A stretch of DNA of 64,000 bases from Cytophagales bacterium (GTDB lineage Bacteria > Bacteroidota > Bacteroidia > Cytophagales > 172606-1). Both the position numbers and the translations under genes were made by a program. The stretch is taken from NCBI GenBank assembly GCA_030446715.1, contig JAUJMU010000009.1, positions 124,001 to 188,000 on the forward strand, in the 5' to 3' direction. Positions 8,584 to 16,983 of this stretch are shown here, one piece after another. Below the pieces are notes generated by a model, which searched no databases, was not told the DNA's origin, and saw nothing but the letters and a program-made list of their open reading frames with translations. Numbering within the stretch: position 1 is the stretch's first letter; every line of letters begins with the position of its first letter.

Positions 8584-9957
8584 TTATTCTGCGGTGAATG
8601 GCACTTGTAAATTATCAATTTCGGCCAGAGAACGTTCAATGTCGGCGGTAGTCACTTCTTCATCCACCAGCTTGCCCGACAGATAAGCTTCGTACGCCGC
8701 CATATCAAAATTACCGTGTCCGCACAGGTTAAACAAAATTGTTTTGGCCTTGCCTTCTTCTCTGGCCCGGTTTGCCTCCTGAATCACCGTGGTCAGGGCG
8801 TGATTGGCCTCGGGAGCCGGCACAATGCCCTCCGTACGGGCAAATAACAAACCCGCCTCAAAACATTCCCGCTGGTAATGAGACCGGGCCTCGATCAGGT
8901 TGTCTTTCAGCAACTGGCTCACAATGGCACCGGCACCGTGGTACCTGAGCCCACCGGCATGGATCGGGGAGGGCACAAAGTTATGCCCCAGCGTGTACAT
9001 CGGAATCAGCGGCGTCATGCCGATCGTGTCGCCGAAATCATAGCGGAATACGCCGCGGGTCAGCTTGGGGCAGGAGGCCGGCTCGCTGGCAATGCAGCGG
9101 ACTGATTTGCCTTCTTCAAAGTTGAGGCGCAGGAAGGGAAATGCAATGCCGGCAAAATTGGAGCCACCACCAAACGGGGCCACCACGATTTCGGGCATGT
9201 CGCCGGCCTTTTCCATCTGTTTGACAGCCTCCAGTCCGATGACCGTCTGGTGCATCAGGACGTGGTTGAGTACGCTGCCCAGCGCATATTTGGTCTGCGG
9301 ATCGCCGGCGGCTTTCTCCACTGCCTCCGAAATGGCAATGCCCAGGCTGCCCGGTGAGTCGGGGTTTTGGGAAAGAATCTGTTTGCCGGCTTCGGTCAGA
9401 CCCGAAGGCGAAGCATGCACTGTAGCCCCGTAAGTATTCATCACAATCCTCCGGTAGGGCTTCTGGTTGTAGCTTACCTTCACCATAAACACTTCGCACT
9501 CGATGCCAAACAACTGGCAGGCAAAGCTCAGGGCGGTGCCCCACTGCCCCGCACCGGTTTCGGTGGTGATCTTCCGGACGCCTTCCATCTTGTTGTAATA
9601 CGCCTGCGGTACGGCCGTATTTGGCTTGTGGGAGCCCGCCGGGCTCACGCCCTCGTACTTGTAGTAGATTTTGGCCGGGGTGTCCAAAGCCTTCTCCAAA
9701 CCATACGCCCGGTACAGGGGAGTTGGCCGCCAGAGGGTGTAAATATCCCGCACTTCTTCAGGTATGGTGACCCATTTTTCGGCCGTTACTTCCTGTTTGA
9801 TCAGTTCCATCGGAAACAGCGGTGCCAGCGCCTCGGGACCAATGGGCTGCTTTGTGCCGGGATGCAGCGGCGGCAGGGGTTTGTCAGGCATGTCGGCCAC
9901 GATGTTGTACCAGTGCGTAGGGATTTCTTTTTCGGTTAGCAGAATTTTGCGTTCCAT
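8584..9957 (-). CDS. trpB: TrpB2-type tryptophan synthase beta chain
   Basis: 457 residues, longer than the roughly 400 of classical TrpB and typical of the TrpB2 branch. The N-terminal extension carries IPTHWYNIVADMPDKPLPP, a TrpB2 hallmark. The PLP lysine lies in SPAGSHKPNTA, the phosphate-binding glycine loop is APFGGGSNF, and GLRYHGAG and NLCGHGNFD are conserved. TrpB2 condenses indole with serine to form tryptophan and often works without a tight TrpA partner. No trpA, trpC, trpD or trpF is seen in the window, so the remaining pathway genes lie elsewhere. It is cotranscribed with trpG. Confidence 0.92.
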   Translation of the reverse strand: MERKILLTEKEIPTHWYNIVADMPDKPLPPLHPGTKQPIGPEALAPLFPMELIKQEVTAEKWVTIPEEVRDIYTLWRPTPLYRAYGLEKALDTPAKIYYKYEGVSPAGSHKPNTAVPQAYYNKMEGVRKITTETGAGQWGTALSFACQLFGIECEVFMVKVSYNQKPYRRIVMNTYGATVHASPSGLTEAGKQILSQNPDSPGSLGIAISEAVEKAAGDPQTKYALGSVLNHVLMHQTVIGLEAVKQMEKAGDMPEIVVAPFGGGSNFAGIAFPFLRLNFEEGKSVRCIASEPASCPKLTRGVFRYDFGDTIGMTPLIPMYTLGHNFVPSPIHAGGLRYHGAGAIVSQLLKDNLIEARSHYQRECFEAGLLFARTEGIVPAPEANHALTTVIQEANRAREEGKAKTILFNLCGHGNFDMAAYEAYLSGKLVDEEVTTADIERSLAEIDNLQVPFTAE

Positions 9958-10024
9958 ACAGGAGAAGAATTTAGTAATATTTAGTTCTTGAATGCTTCAG
10001 GCAAAATCAAAGTAATTGGGTTGC

Positions 10025-10129
10025 GGTATAAAATGTATGATGGATACAGGGCTTATTATTGAAGTTTAACTGATTTTTTCAGACCGCCTGCAAAAGCTTC
10101 TGCCCATTTTTCATCATACATTTTATACC
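10025..10129. repeat. Inverted-repeat element inside the trp operon
   Basis: A 105-bp segment bounded by perfect 18-bp inverted repeats, GGTATAAAATGTATGATG at 10025-10042 and its complement at 10112-10129. It has no coding content. It fills most of the 249-bp gap between the methyltransferase gene and trpB2. In the transcript it would fold as a long stem, so it could affect processing or readthrough (inference). The shape is that of a small MITE. Confidence 0.7.
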
Positions 10130-10206
10130 ACGAACAGTATTAAATGGAGTAATTTCGTTATGCCCATCACGAAGAGGTTGTGTCAAAGGAGCGCAGCCGC
10201 TTACGA

Positions 10207-10887
10207 TTAACTTTTACTGATTCTCAACATCTTGTTTCCGTTGCGCTGAAACTCGTAAGCCACCGGTTCAATCCCAATCTGATACGCGCTGCCAAAGAAT
10301 TCAATAGTTTCTCCCAAAACACTTGATTCCTCGGCATTCAGGTCCAGAAGGGGAAAAATCCTTATCTCTCTGCATATTCTCATCATCTCTGTTATAGATT
10401 GCAGGTGAAAATCAAGACCAAGTTGTGCATAGAGCAGTAAAAAGTGAGAGCTAAGCCCTAGTTCAAACTCATCATCTTGGTAAATGGTCCTGTTGGGTAA
10501 GGCGTGAGCCAAGTATCTGCCTTCTTGCCTGCCAGGTTCGTAATCGGCCAGAAAGGTCTGCATGGCTTGCATCCGTACCTTCTCGAGTTCGTCGATATCT
10601 TTGATGAGTTTCCAAACGAAGTTCTGTTGGTTCCTTCGCGTTTGAGTGAGTACTTCTTGCCTGGTTTCCCGTATTCGTTGCGCTAAGTCCTCTTTGGAAA
10701 ATTCGTAAATAGGGTCTAGCGAAATTACTTTATGCCCCAGGCTTTTCATCTGCGCATTAAAACTGGCCGGGCCATCCCCTGCGCTAATGATCTTTTTAGC
10801 TAAATCTGCTTCGGTCAGGTTAAACATCAGCCGGTATTCTTTCAGGTTTCTGCCCCAGGGTACTACGCTCTTAAGTTCAAATGCCAT
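10207..10887 (-). CDS. SAM-dependent methyltransferase-like protein in the trp operon
   Basis: 226 residues. IISAGDGPASFNAQMKSLGH followed by SLDPIYEF has the form of motif I and the acidic end of strand 2 in class I methyltransferases, so it probably binds S-adenosylmethionine. The rest is helical and ends VAYEFQRNGNKMLRI. The substrate is unknown. The gene starts 36 bp after the trpE stop and runs the same way, so it should be co-transcribed with trpE under the attenuator. A link to tryptophan metabolism is only suggested by position. Confidence 0.65.
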   Translation of the reverse strand: MAFELKSVVPWGRNLKEYRLMFNLTEADLAKKIISAGDGPASFNAQMKSLGHKVISLDPIYEFSKEDLAQRIRETRQEVLTQTRRNQQNFVWKLIKDIDELEKVRMQAMQTFLADYEPGRQEGRYLAHALPNRTIYQDDEFELGLSSHFLLLYAQLGLDFHLQSITEMMRICREIRIFPLLDLNAEESSVLGETIEFFGSAYQIGIEPVAYEFQRNGNKMLRISKS

Positions 10888-10923
10888 TCCGGGTATGCGT
10901 TTTATATTGTGTGAAGATCAATC

Positions 10924-12343
10924 TTACTGGATTCCTTGTGCCAATTCCAGCGCCTTGCGTAAAGCCCCTAACTTATTATTTACTTCCTGTAGTTCGCTTT
11001 CGATTTTAGACTTCGCCACCACGCCGGCACCCGCTTGGTAATATAAGACGTTGTTTTTACTCAGGAAGGAGCGGATCATGATGGCGTGGTTGAAGTCGCC
11101 GTTGAAGCCCATGAAGCCGATGCATCCGCCGTAGTATCCGCGGGAGGTCGGCTCGTAGGTATCAATCAGTTGCATGGCGCGGTGCTTGGGGGCCCCCGAC
11201 AGCGTACCCGCCGGGAACGTATCGGCTACCATCTGTACCGTCGCCACCCCGTCGTCCATGCGGCTGGTTACTTTGGATACCAGGTGAATCACGTGGGAAT
11301 AATATTGGATTTCCTTGAAAGTTTCCACGGTCACGTGGGTGCCGTTGCGGCTGAGGTCGTTGCGGGCTAAGTCCACCAGCATCACGTGTTCGGCGTTTTC
11401 CTTGGGGTCGTCGTATAGTTCCTGGGCGAGTTGGGCGTCGGCCTGGTCGTTACCGGTGCGGCGGAAGGTGCCGGCAATCGGGTAAATGGTGGCCTGGCCC
11501 TTTTTGATGGTGATCTGCGCTTCGGGCGAGGAGCCGAATATTTTAAAAGAGCCAAAGTCGAAGTAGAACAGGTAAGGCGAGGGATTGATGGAACGCAGGG
11601 CCCGGTACACGTTGAACTCGTCGCCGGTTGAAGGACTGCGTAAACCGCCGGGAAAGTACGATCTGAAACACATCACCCAGCTTGCAGTGCCGCTGGCCTT
11701 GGGCCAGTATTTCCAGAAAGGCCTCATCGGTAAGGTTGGAGGATTCATCTCCTCTGGTTTGGAAATGATAAGAGGGAAAATTCTTGTTTTGAATGAGCGA
11801 AACAATATAGGACAGATCCTGCTGACTGTCACCTGAAAAGCCCTCCGGCTGGTGCTCAAACACGTACAGGTCGTCTTTGAAATGATTGATGGCAATCACA
11901 TACCGGAACACCTGGTAAATCATCTCCGGAATCCGGTTTTCCTGCGTGTCACGTTTCCGCAGTCCGATCTCTTCAAAGTGCTGCACGGAATCATAGGCCA
12001 TATAGCCGAACAGTCCATTGTGAATGAAGGGAAACTGGTTGCTGTCGGTGCTGAACTGCTGCCGGAACCGGTCTAAGGCATCTGCCACCTCGCGATGGTG
12101 CGAAACGGTGCGCTTCTCTTCACGGCCGTCGGGAAACTGCTGCAGCAAAGTATCGCCGCTCAGTTCAAATTTGGCAATGGGTTGGCAGCAGATGTAGGAA
12201 AAGGAGTTTTCGTTGCCGTGGTAATCGGAACTCTCCAGCAGAATGGTGTTCACGAACCGGTCACGGAGTTTCAGGTAAATGCTCACCGGCGTTACAGTAT
12301 CGGCAAGCATCTGACGGAAGGTGGTAGTCAGTTTGTATTTCAT
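10924..12343 (-). pseudogene. trpE: Anthranilate synthase component I, interrupted by a frameshift
   Basis: Two overlapping frames together encode a complete TrpE of about 472 residues. The first part starts at the ATG at 12341-12343 (MKYKLTTTFRQ) and includes the tryptophan-binding motif LLES and FPFIHNGLFGYMAYD, then GDVFQIVLSRRF. The frame is lost at about 11629-11636, and the other frame resumes with GDEFNVYRALRSINPSPYLF. It continues with PIAGTFRRTG, MLVDLARNDLS and GTLSGAPKHRAMQLID, the chorismate-binding core. Adding or removing one base restores the gene. Because it heads an otherwise intact, attenuated trp operon, a sequencing error is a real possibility; a true mutation would make the strain a tryptophan auxotroph. 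Confidence 0.9.
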
Positions 12344-12382
12344 AAGCAGGGGGGAGGTGCAAAAATGAATGGGGACTAAAAC

Positions 12383-12415
12383 AAAAAAGGCCTGCGATAA
12401 GAACCGCAAGCCTTT
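12383..12415 (-). terminator. Attenuator terminator of the trp operon
   Basis: On the minus strand an 11-bp stem (AAAGGCTTGCG pairing with CGCAGGCCTTT, one G-T wobble) with an 8-base loop is followed by a T run. It lies between the Trp-rich leader peptide and the trpE start, where a transcription attenuator is expected. An alternative upstream pairing is visible between CGCAATA in the leader reading frame (12488-12494) and TATTGCG at 12440-12446. I could not resolve a convincing antiterminator by eye. Confidence 0.8.
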
Positions 12416-12461
12416 CCGGATAAAATATGCTTTTATTCACGCAATAGCCTTTGGTCCGTAC

Positions 12462-12509
12462 TTAAGAAGTACGCCACCACCAGGAGATATTGCGGAAAGA
12501 GTTGTTCAT
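12462..12509 (-). CDS. trpL: trp operon leader peptide with three consecutive Trp codons
   Basis: A 15-codon ORF reads MNNSFRNISWWWRTS and stops at TAA (12462-12464). Three adjacent TGG codons in a 15-residue peptide, placed 45 bp upstream of a terminator hairpin and about 120 bp upstream of trpE, are the signature of ribosome-mediated attenuation. When charged tRNA-Trp is scarce, the ribosome stalls at the Trp codons and the terminator fails to form. The ORF starts only 13 bases after the -7 box, so the leader mRNA probably has a very short 5' end. A 7-bp palindrome, CGTACTT-CTT-AAGTACG, overlaps the end of the ORF. Confidence 0.85.
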   Translation of the reverse strand: MNNSFRNISWWWRTS

Positions 12510-12523
12510 AAACTGATTTTTGA

Positions 12524-12554
12524 CAAATATAGAATCTGCTTCAGATAAAGCAAA
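12524..12554 (-). promoter_or_regulatory. Bacteroidota-type promoter of the trp operon
   Basis: On the minus strand TTTG (12551-12554) and TATATTTG (12524-12531) are separated by exactly 19 bases. This fits the Bacteroidota primary sigma consensus TTTG-N19-TAnnTTTG. It lies immediately upstream of trpL. Confidence 0.8.
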
Positions 12555-12599
12555 TTATTCGCGTCAATTCAGAATTTAAAATTGGGCATTTAAACTTTC

Positions 12600-15500
12600 C
12601 TAACTGGTTTTCTTCAGCGTCATCAGGTACTCAACGAGGTCGGCCAGTTGCTGATCGGTCATGTTTTCGTGCAAACCAGTCGGCATCATGGAGTTATCCA
12701 TCTTCTTCATGCTGGCTACGTCCTTGCGCTTCAGCTTAAGGGCTGAGCCGCCGGGCATCTTCAGATCAATATCATTTTCAGTCTGGCTGGCAATAATGCC
12801 CATATTCACTGAGCCATCTTTCATTTTGATTTCGTAACCTTCGTATCCGACGGCGTCGGGGTGGAGGATAGAAGCATACTGCGCTTCCTTGGGAAGTTTG
12901 CTGCCGATCTCCGACAGTTTGGGTCCGAAGTCAGCGCCCTGGCCGTTTACCTGGTGGCATACGGAGCAGTTGCTCTGGAATACTGTCATGCCATTCTGCG
13001 GATTGCCTTTCATTGCCAGCAGGTCGCTGATAGCCGGCATCTTTTTACCGGTTCCCGCGGCGGCACCCAGATAGGTGGAGGCTTCCTGCCGTACCGCCCG
13101 GCGCCAGGCGTTCATCAGCCCGCTGGCGGCGGAGGCTTTCAGTTCTTCGGGAAACTTATTCTCGCGAAGCATCGCCAGCACGTGATTTTCACCGCCGCCG
13201 CTGCCACCCATGGCCCGGGCGGCTTCCCGGCGCAGGTTCAGCGGATATTTGGCATTAAAAGCCGTTTCCTGCAGGATAGCCAGCGATTCTTTGCTGCCTA
13301 CGCCCCTTAATGCTGCGATGACATCAAATGCAGCTTTTTCATCTTTTCCGCCAATGGTGCCTGTTACCAGCTGCGAACCTCCCTGCCTGAGCAGCGCATT
13401 AACTGCATTCTTACCGGTTCTGCTGTTGCTCTGCGACAGGGCCAGCTGCAGCAGGCGTGTATTTTCCTCCTTCAACTCATAGCGGGTTACCAGTTCCACA
13501 AACTCCTGGGTTCCTTCTACTGCATTCAGTACATCTTTCAGGGCTTTGGTGGCTACCGGTGAGGAGCGGATGTGGCCCGGATCAAGGTGCGTAAGCGCCA
13601 GTTTGTTGATCTGCGTCTGCTCATTGCCGGTGCCTTCCATCATTTTGACCAGTGCAGCCGATTTGGCGGCCTTGTCAGGGTTAAAATCAAAAGCCCGGAA
13701 GTAACGCAGGCGGCTCTGCAGCGGCTCTTTGGAGTCGGAAGCAAGGCTGGCCAGCAAGGGTACAGCAGCTCCGGTACGGGCCCGCCATACAATGCCGCGG
13801 CCGGCGGCGTTGCTCAGGGGATTGCTGCCGGCGTCTTTCAGCCACGCGGCAAAAAAGCGGTCCCACTGCTTGTCGGCGCCAATGCCCAGCGCCTCCAGGT
13901 ACCAGCGGTCCTGTCCGTCGTAGGCTTTGGCCAGCTGGGTCCAGATGGCGGGGGCTTCCGGAGTATTGTTATGCCGCAGGGCAATGGCCACTTCGCGGCG
14001 TACCTGCGCATCAGGGTCACCCGCCAGTTGCTGCAGGTAGGGAACCATGTTCAGATCCAGTTGCCGGGCGGCTCTCAGGCCGGTAATGCGGATGTCGGGG
14101 TTGGCGTCTTTGAGGGCCATCTCCACGTATTTCCGACCCTTGCCTTCTATTTTGGTCAGCATCCATAAAGCCCGGGCCTTCATCCGCGGATCGTTGCCTT
14201 TGTAAAGTTTTACCAGGCCCTTTTCGGCTTTGGTGCCCATGCCCTTCAGCTTTTGATAGGCTTGGTAGCGCACCGAAAGGTTGGGGTTCTGCAAGGCAGC
14301 TACGGCACCTTTGGCCGAGTTCAGGTCAACTTTGGGCTGCTTGTAAGGCGTATTGGGCGGGGCTATGCGGAAGACGCGGCCGCGGTTCAGGTCGCCGGCC
14401 TGGTGGCCGCCCACGCCGGGGTCGTACCAGTCGGCTACCATCAGGGAGCCATCCGGAGCCACGCATACGTCAGATGGCCGGAACCACTGGTCGCGCACGC
14501 CTTCCATGATGTTGACAATGGAACCCTTATAGCCGGCACCATCCTTCTGTACCGGATAAGCACGTACCACGTTGGGGCCGGCATCAGAGTGGATCATCTG
14601 CCCGCGGAAGGGGTCGGGCAAGAGGGTTCCTTCATAAATGAGCATGCCGGTAGGGGAGCCGGCACCCGTCTGCAGCAGGTTGGGTACTACACCGGGGTCA
14701 TTGAGGTGCCAGTGGCGGCGGGGAATTTCCGGTTCAATGTTGGTGCGGTTGGCCTGCCAGCCGGCGCCGGTCATTTCGTCGGTGTAGCCGTAGTTGCCGT
14801 ATTCCATCACGTAGTTGATGCGCACGCCCTTGTTGCCGTCGTCGTCGTTGTCGGATTGCCACATGGTGCCGTAGGAGTCAACGGCCACTTCGTAGTTGTT
14901 GCGGAAGTTATGGCCCAGTACCTCAATCTGCGTAAAATCAGGGTTGGAACGAAATACCATGCCCTGCTTGTAGTTTTTCAGCGAAATTTCGTTGCCGGCC
15001 ATGTCTTTTACCGGATTGCCTTTGGCGTCCAGCAACTGTTCGCCGGCGTTGCCGAAGTTGAAGTAAAACTTGCCATCCGGACCAAAGGTAAAGGCGTGCA
15101 TGCCGTGGTCGTGCTGTTCGCCTTCAATGCCCTGAAAGATCACCTCTTTTTTGTCGGCCTTGTCGTCGCCGTCCGTGTCGGTAAACAGCCACACGTAGGG
15201 GCTTTGCGACACAATGGCCCGGTTGCCCATTACCCAGATGCCCAGCGGAGCATTGAGTTCTGGTCCCTGGTAGAAGACGGTGTTTTTGTCACTCCTGCCG
15301 TCTCCGTCAGTGTCTTCCAGGATCATGATCCGGTCGCCTTCCCTTTTGGTCGGGTTTCCGGTGATGTCAGGACGGTAGTTGAAGGCTTCACACACCCATA
15401 CGCGGCCCCGGTGGTCTACGTCAAGGTTGGTCGGGTTGGTGATGACCGGTTCGGAGGCAAACAATCTGGCTTCGAGTCCATCGGCAATTTTTATTCCCCT

Positions 15501-15728
15501 GAGGGCATTTTCCGGCAGGCGCTTCTGCCCGTCGGTCAGGTTGCTGTACAGGGTGTCCAGGTACTGCTCCCTGACGGCCGGATCATTTGAAGTCTGGTAC
15601 CAGGCACTGGCAACCAGCATCAGGGTACCCAGTGTTACCGGCGCGGCCCGCCGGAGGGAACGCAGGAAGGTGTTCTGCCCGGCGGCAGACGGAGCATCAG
15701 GGGTAATCCGTGGCATAGGAGATGACAT
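12600..15728 (-). CDS. PVC-type membrane-bound dehydrogenase with HEAT repeats and cytochrome c domain
   Basis: 1042 residues in three parts. After an N-terminal hydrophobic segment (VTLGTLMLVASAWYQ, likely membrane anchor or signal) comes a beta-propeller with EARLFASEPVITNPTNLDVD and repeated DTDGDGRSDK / DTDGDDKADK calcium-binding-like loops; this is the putative membrane-bound dehydrogenase domain. A middle region of alpha-helical HEAT-like repeats follows (roughly residues 480-880). The C-terminus has one haem c site, CSVCH, followed by GADFGPKLSEIGSKL and a distal Met candidate. Such proteins are thought to oxidise sugars or alcohols in the periplasm and pass electrons through the haem; the substrate is unknown. 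Transcription stands alone, upstream of the trp promoter. Confidence 0.82.
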   Translation of the reverse strand: MSSPMPRITPDAPSAAGQNTFLRSLRRAAPVTLGTLMLVASAWYQTSNDPAVREQYLDTLYSNLTDGQKRLPENALRGIKIADGLEARLFASEPVITNPTNLDVDHRGRVWVCEAFNYRPDITGNPTKREGDRIMILEDTDGDGRSDKNTVFYQGPELNAPLGIWVMGNRAIVSQSPYVWLFTDTDGDDKADKKEVIFQGIEGEQHDHGMHAFTFGPDGKFYFNFGNAGEQLLDAKGNPVKDMAGNEISLKNYKQGMVFRSNPDFTQIEVLGHNFRNNYEVAVDSYGTMWQSDNDDDGNKGVRINYVMEYGNYGYTDEMTGAGWQANRTNIEPEIPRRHWHLNDPGVVPNLLQTGAGSPTGMLIYEGTLLPDPFRGQMIHSDAGPNVVRAYPVQKDGAGYKGSIVNIMEGVRDQWFRPSDVCVAPDGSLMVADWYDPGVGGHQAGDLNRGRVFRIAPPNTPYKQPKVDLNSAKGAVAALQNPNLSVRYQAYQKLKGMGTKAEKGLVKLYKGNDPRMKARALWMLTKIEGKGRKYVEMALKDANPDIRITGLRAARQLDLNMVPYLQQLAGDPDAQVRREVAIALRHNNTPEAPAIWTQLAKAYDGQDRWYLEALGIGADKQWDRFFAAWLKDAGSNPLSNAAGRGIVWRARTGAAVPLLASLASDSKEPLQSRLRYFRAFDFNPDKAAKSAALVKMMEGTGNEQTQINKLALTHLDPGHIRSSPVATKALKDVLNAVEGTQEFVELVTRYELKEENTRLLQLALSQSNSRTGKNAVNALLRQGGSQLVTGTIGGKDEKAAFDVIAALRGVGSKESLAILQETAFNAKYPLNLRREAARAMGGSGGGENHVLAMLRENKFPEELKASAASGLMNAWRRAVRQEASTYLGAAAGTGKKMPAISDLLAMKGNPQNGMTVFQSNCSVCHQVNGQGADFGPKLSEIGSKLPKEAQYASILHPDAVGYEGYEIKMKDGSVNMGIIASQTENDIDLKMPGGSALKLKRKDVASMKKMDNSMMPTGLHENMTDQQLADLVEYLMTLKKTS

Positions 15729-16429
15729 ATTCAGTTAGGTGGAGTTTAAATTTAGCACGAAATGAATAAAGGATGGTAGAAAAGGGGGAGAAATTTGCCG
15801 TTGACGGACCGGAGGACCTCCCTTTCCGGAAGTTGATGCCGCAGTCTGTAGTTGAGGCAACGCTCAACTTTTCCCGCTGTCATCCCTGCCGGGTATCCTG
15901 GTAGTATCAGACCATCTCCCTGTTTGCGGTGTGGCTCCCGCTGATGGCGCGAAGCCGCGCTTCGGTATGTGAAGGCGTTAAACAGCCCACGGTTTGGATC
16001 GTGGGTGGGAGATTCCCTTTTTGAGAAAACCGTTTAAACGGTTTTCCCGCCTGACACCCTATAACTGTCTGATTCAAGCGTGGACGCTTGAATCAGACAG
16101 GGCTCAAACCGTGGGCTGTTGATGCTGTCCATCAGGTTACAGGATGGGTAATGTTGAACGCCCTTCACATACCGAAGACTACGCTGAACAGGAGGTTAGC
16201 AGTCAGAATCAGTCTACCCTGTCAACCATTCCGGAGAGATGGCTACGATTAAAAACGTTGACACCCGGCAGCGCGTAGCCTCCGCTGATGGCGCGAGGGT
16301 GTGCTTCGTGATTATCCTTCTTCCCGCCTCTGGCTGAATTTGTGTCAAATGGGCCGCAGATGGAACGAAGCACAAAATAGCAACCAGAGGTCGTAAAGTA
16401 TAAAGCACCGCTTCGCGTTAGCGGAGCAG
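15729..16429. other. Long intergenic region made of palindromic repeats
   Basis: About 700 bp without a supportable gene. A nested palindrome lies at 15960-16176 and a dispersed repeat at 16262-16430, both described separately. The fragment GAAGACTACGCTGAAC at 16173-16188 recurs with changes near 17361 and 18303. Confidence 0.65.
15960..16176. repeat. Nested palindromic element
   Basis: Four inverted repeats sit inside one another or side by side. The outer arms are 15960-15979 and about 16156-16176 (one extra base). Perfect 15-bp arms AACAGCCCACGGTTT lie at 15981-15995 and 16106-16120. A 22-bp perfect palindrome lies at 16025-16046. A hairpin at 16065-16100 has 17-bp arms (CTGTCTGATTCAAGCGT) and a 2-base loop. 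Its core TTCAAGCGTGGACGCTTGAA occurs again at 25544-25563. No coding potential was seen. Confidence 0.8.
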
Positions 16430-16430
16430 T
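16262..16430. repeat. Dispersed repeat containing the GCTGATGGCGCG motif, copy A
   Basis: The segment opens with GCTGATGGCGCGAG, continues with TTATCCTTCTTCCCGCCTCTGG, and ends with GCAACCAGAGG and a GCTTCGCG tail. The same order of motifs, with substitutions, is at 22056-22190, and the opening motif alone is at 15939-15955. The two halves are partly complementary (CCTCTGG with CCAGAGG). It runs into the 3' end of the restored toxin frame at 16430. Confidence 0.6.
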
Positions 16431-16769
16431 CAGTCCGGAAAAATCCGGGTAACGTTCTGGAAATTGCCGCCCGCAAGTCTTTCCAGCAATTCAGGAATGA
16501 GTGCCTGCAAGGTATCCAGGCGGTTATTGGCGGTTATTGTACGCGCAAAGCACGAAAACCGCTATAGGTAGCTTCTCAAGGTTCTGCTGGTAAGGCAGAT
16601 TGCGGTCGACGGTGACAAATACCTCAAATCCGTTATCAGCCATGAGCCGCAAGAGGGCACCGTTTTTCTGGCCCAGCCAGTTCATCTCCCGAACCGTAAA
16701 AACCTCGTGATCCGGCCCGAAGTCACGCGATAGTTTACGCGGCAGGCTTTCGTCCGGCAAAATTTTCAT
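16430..16769 (-). pseudogene. DUF5615 (PIN-like) toxin, frameshifted by a 10-bp tandem duplication
   Basis: From the ATG at 16767-16769 the protein starts MKILPDESLPRKLSRDF and has VFTVREMNWLGQKNGALLRL and EVFVTVDRNLPYQQN, the pattern of DUF5615 PIN-like nucleases. After VLCAYNNR the frame ends early. The cause is visible: the 10-bp unit GGCGGTTATT (plus strand) occurs twice in tandem at 16519-16538. Removing one copy restores LDTLQALIPELLERL up to the TGA at 16430-16432, a normal length of about 109 residues. It overlaps the DUF433 antitoxin-like gene by 35 bp, the standard arrangement of this pair. Confidence 0.82.
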
Positions 16770-16983
16770 GGAGCATTTTGGGCGAGGTAAGGGAAGTCTT
16801 TGCCATTTCCAGAACCGCTACGGCAGCCTCTCTGGTGACGGAAGGATAATCATCCAGAAAGTCGGCAAGGGAGTCGCCGCCTTCCATATAGTCAAAAAGA
16901 GTCTGTACGGGTACCCGTGTCCCGGCGAATACGGGAGTTCCGCTCATAACGTCCGGGTCAATACTGATCTGTCCGTACAACAT
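16735..16983 (-). CDS. DUF433 domain antitoxin-like protein
   Basis: 82 residues. ISIDPDVMSGTPVFAGTRVP, then VQTLFDYMEGGDSLADFLDD and YPSVTREAAVAVLEMA match the DUF433 family end to end, a small winged or homeodomain-like DNA-binding protein. DUF433 genes are commonly paired with a DUF5615 PIN-like gene and are regarded as antitoxins that bind both the toxin and the operator. Here the partner follows with a 35-bp overlap but carries a frameshift, so only the antitoxin is intact. Confidence 0.85.
   Translation of the reverse strand: MLYGQISIDPDVMSGTPVFAGTRVPVQTLFDYMEGGDSLADFLDDYPSVTREAAVAVLEMAKTSLTSPKMLHENFAGRKPAA

Noticed and set aside
14253-15590. 445-codon plus-strand frame
   Set aside because: Antisense to the dehydrogenase/cytochrome c gene; no family resemblance.
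16214-16408. 64-codon minus-strand frame
   Set aside because: Lies in repeated intergenic DNA and its sequence is derived from that repeat.
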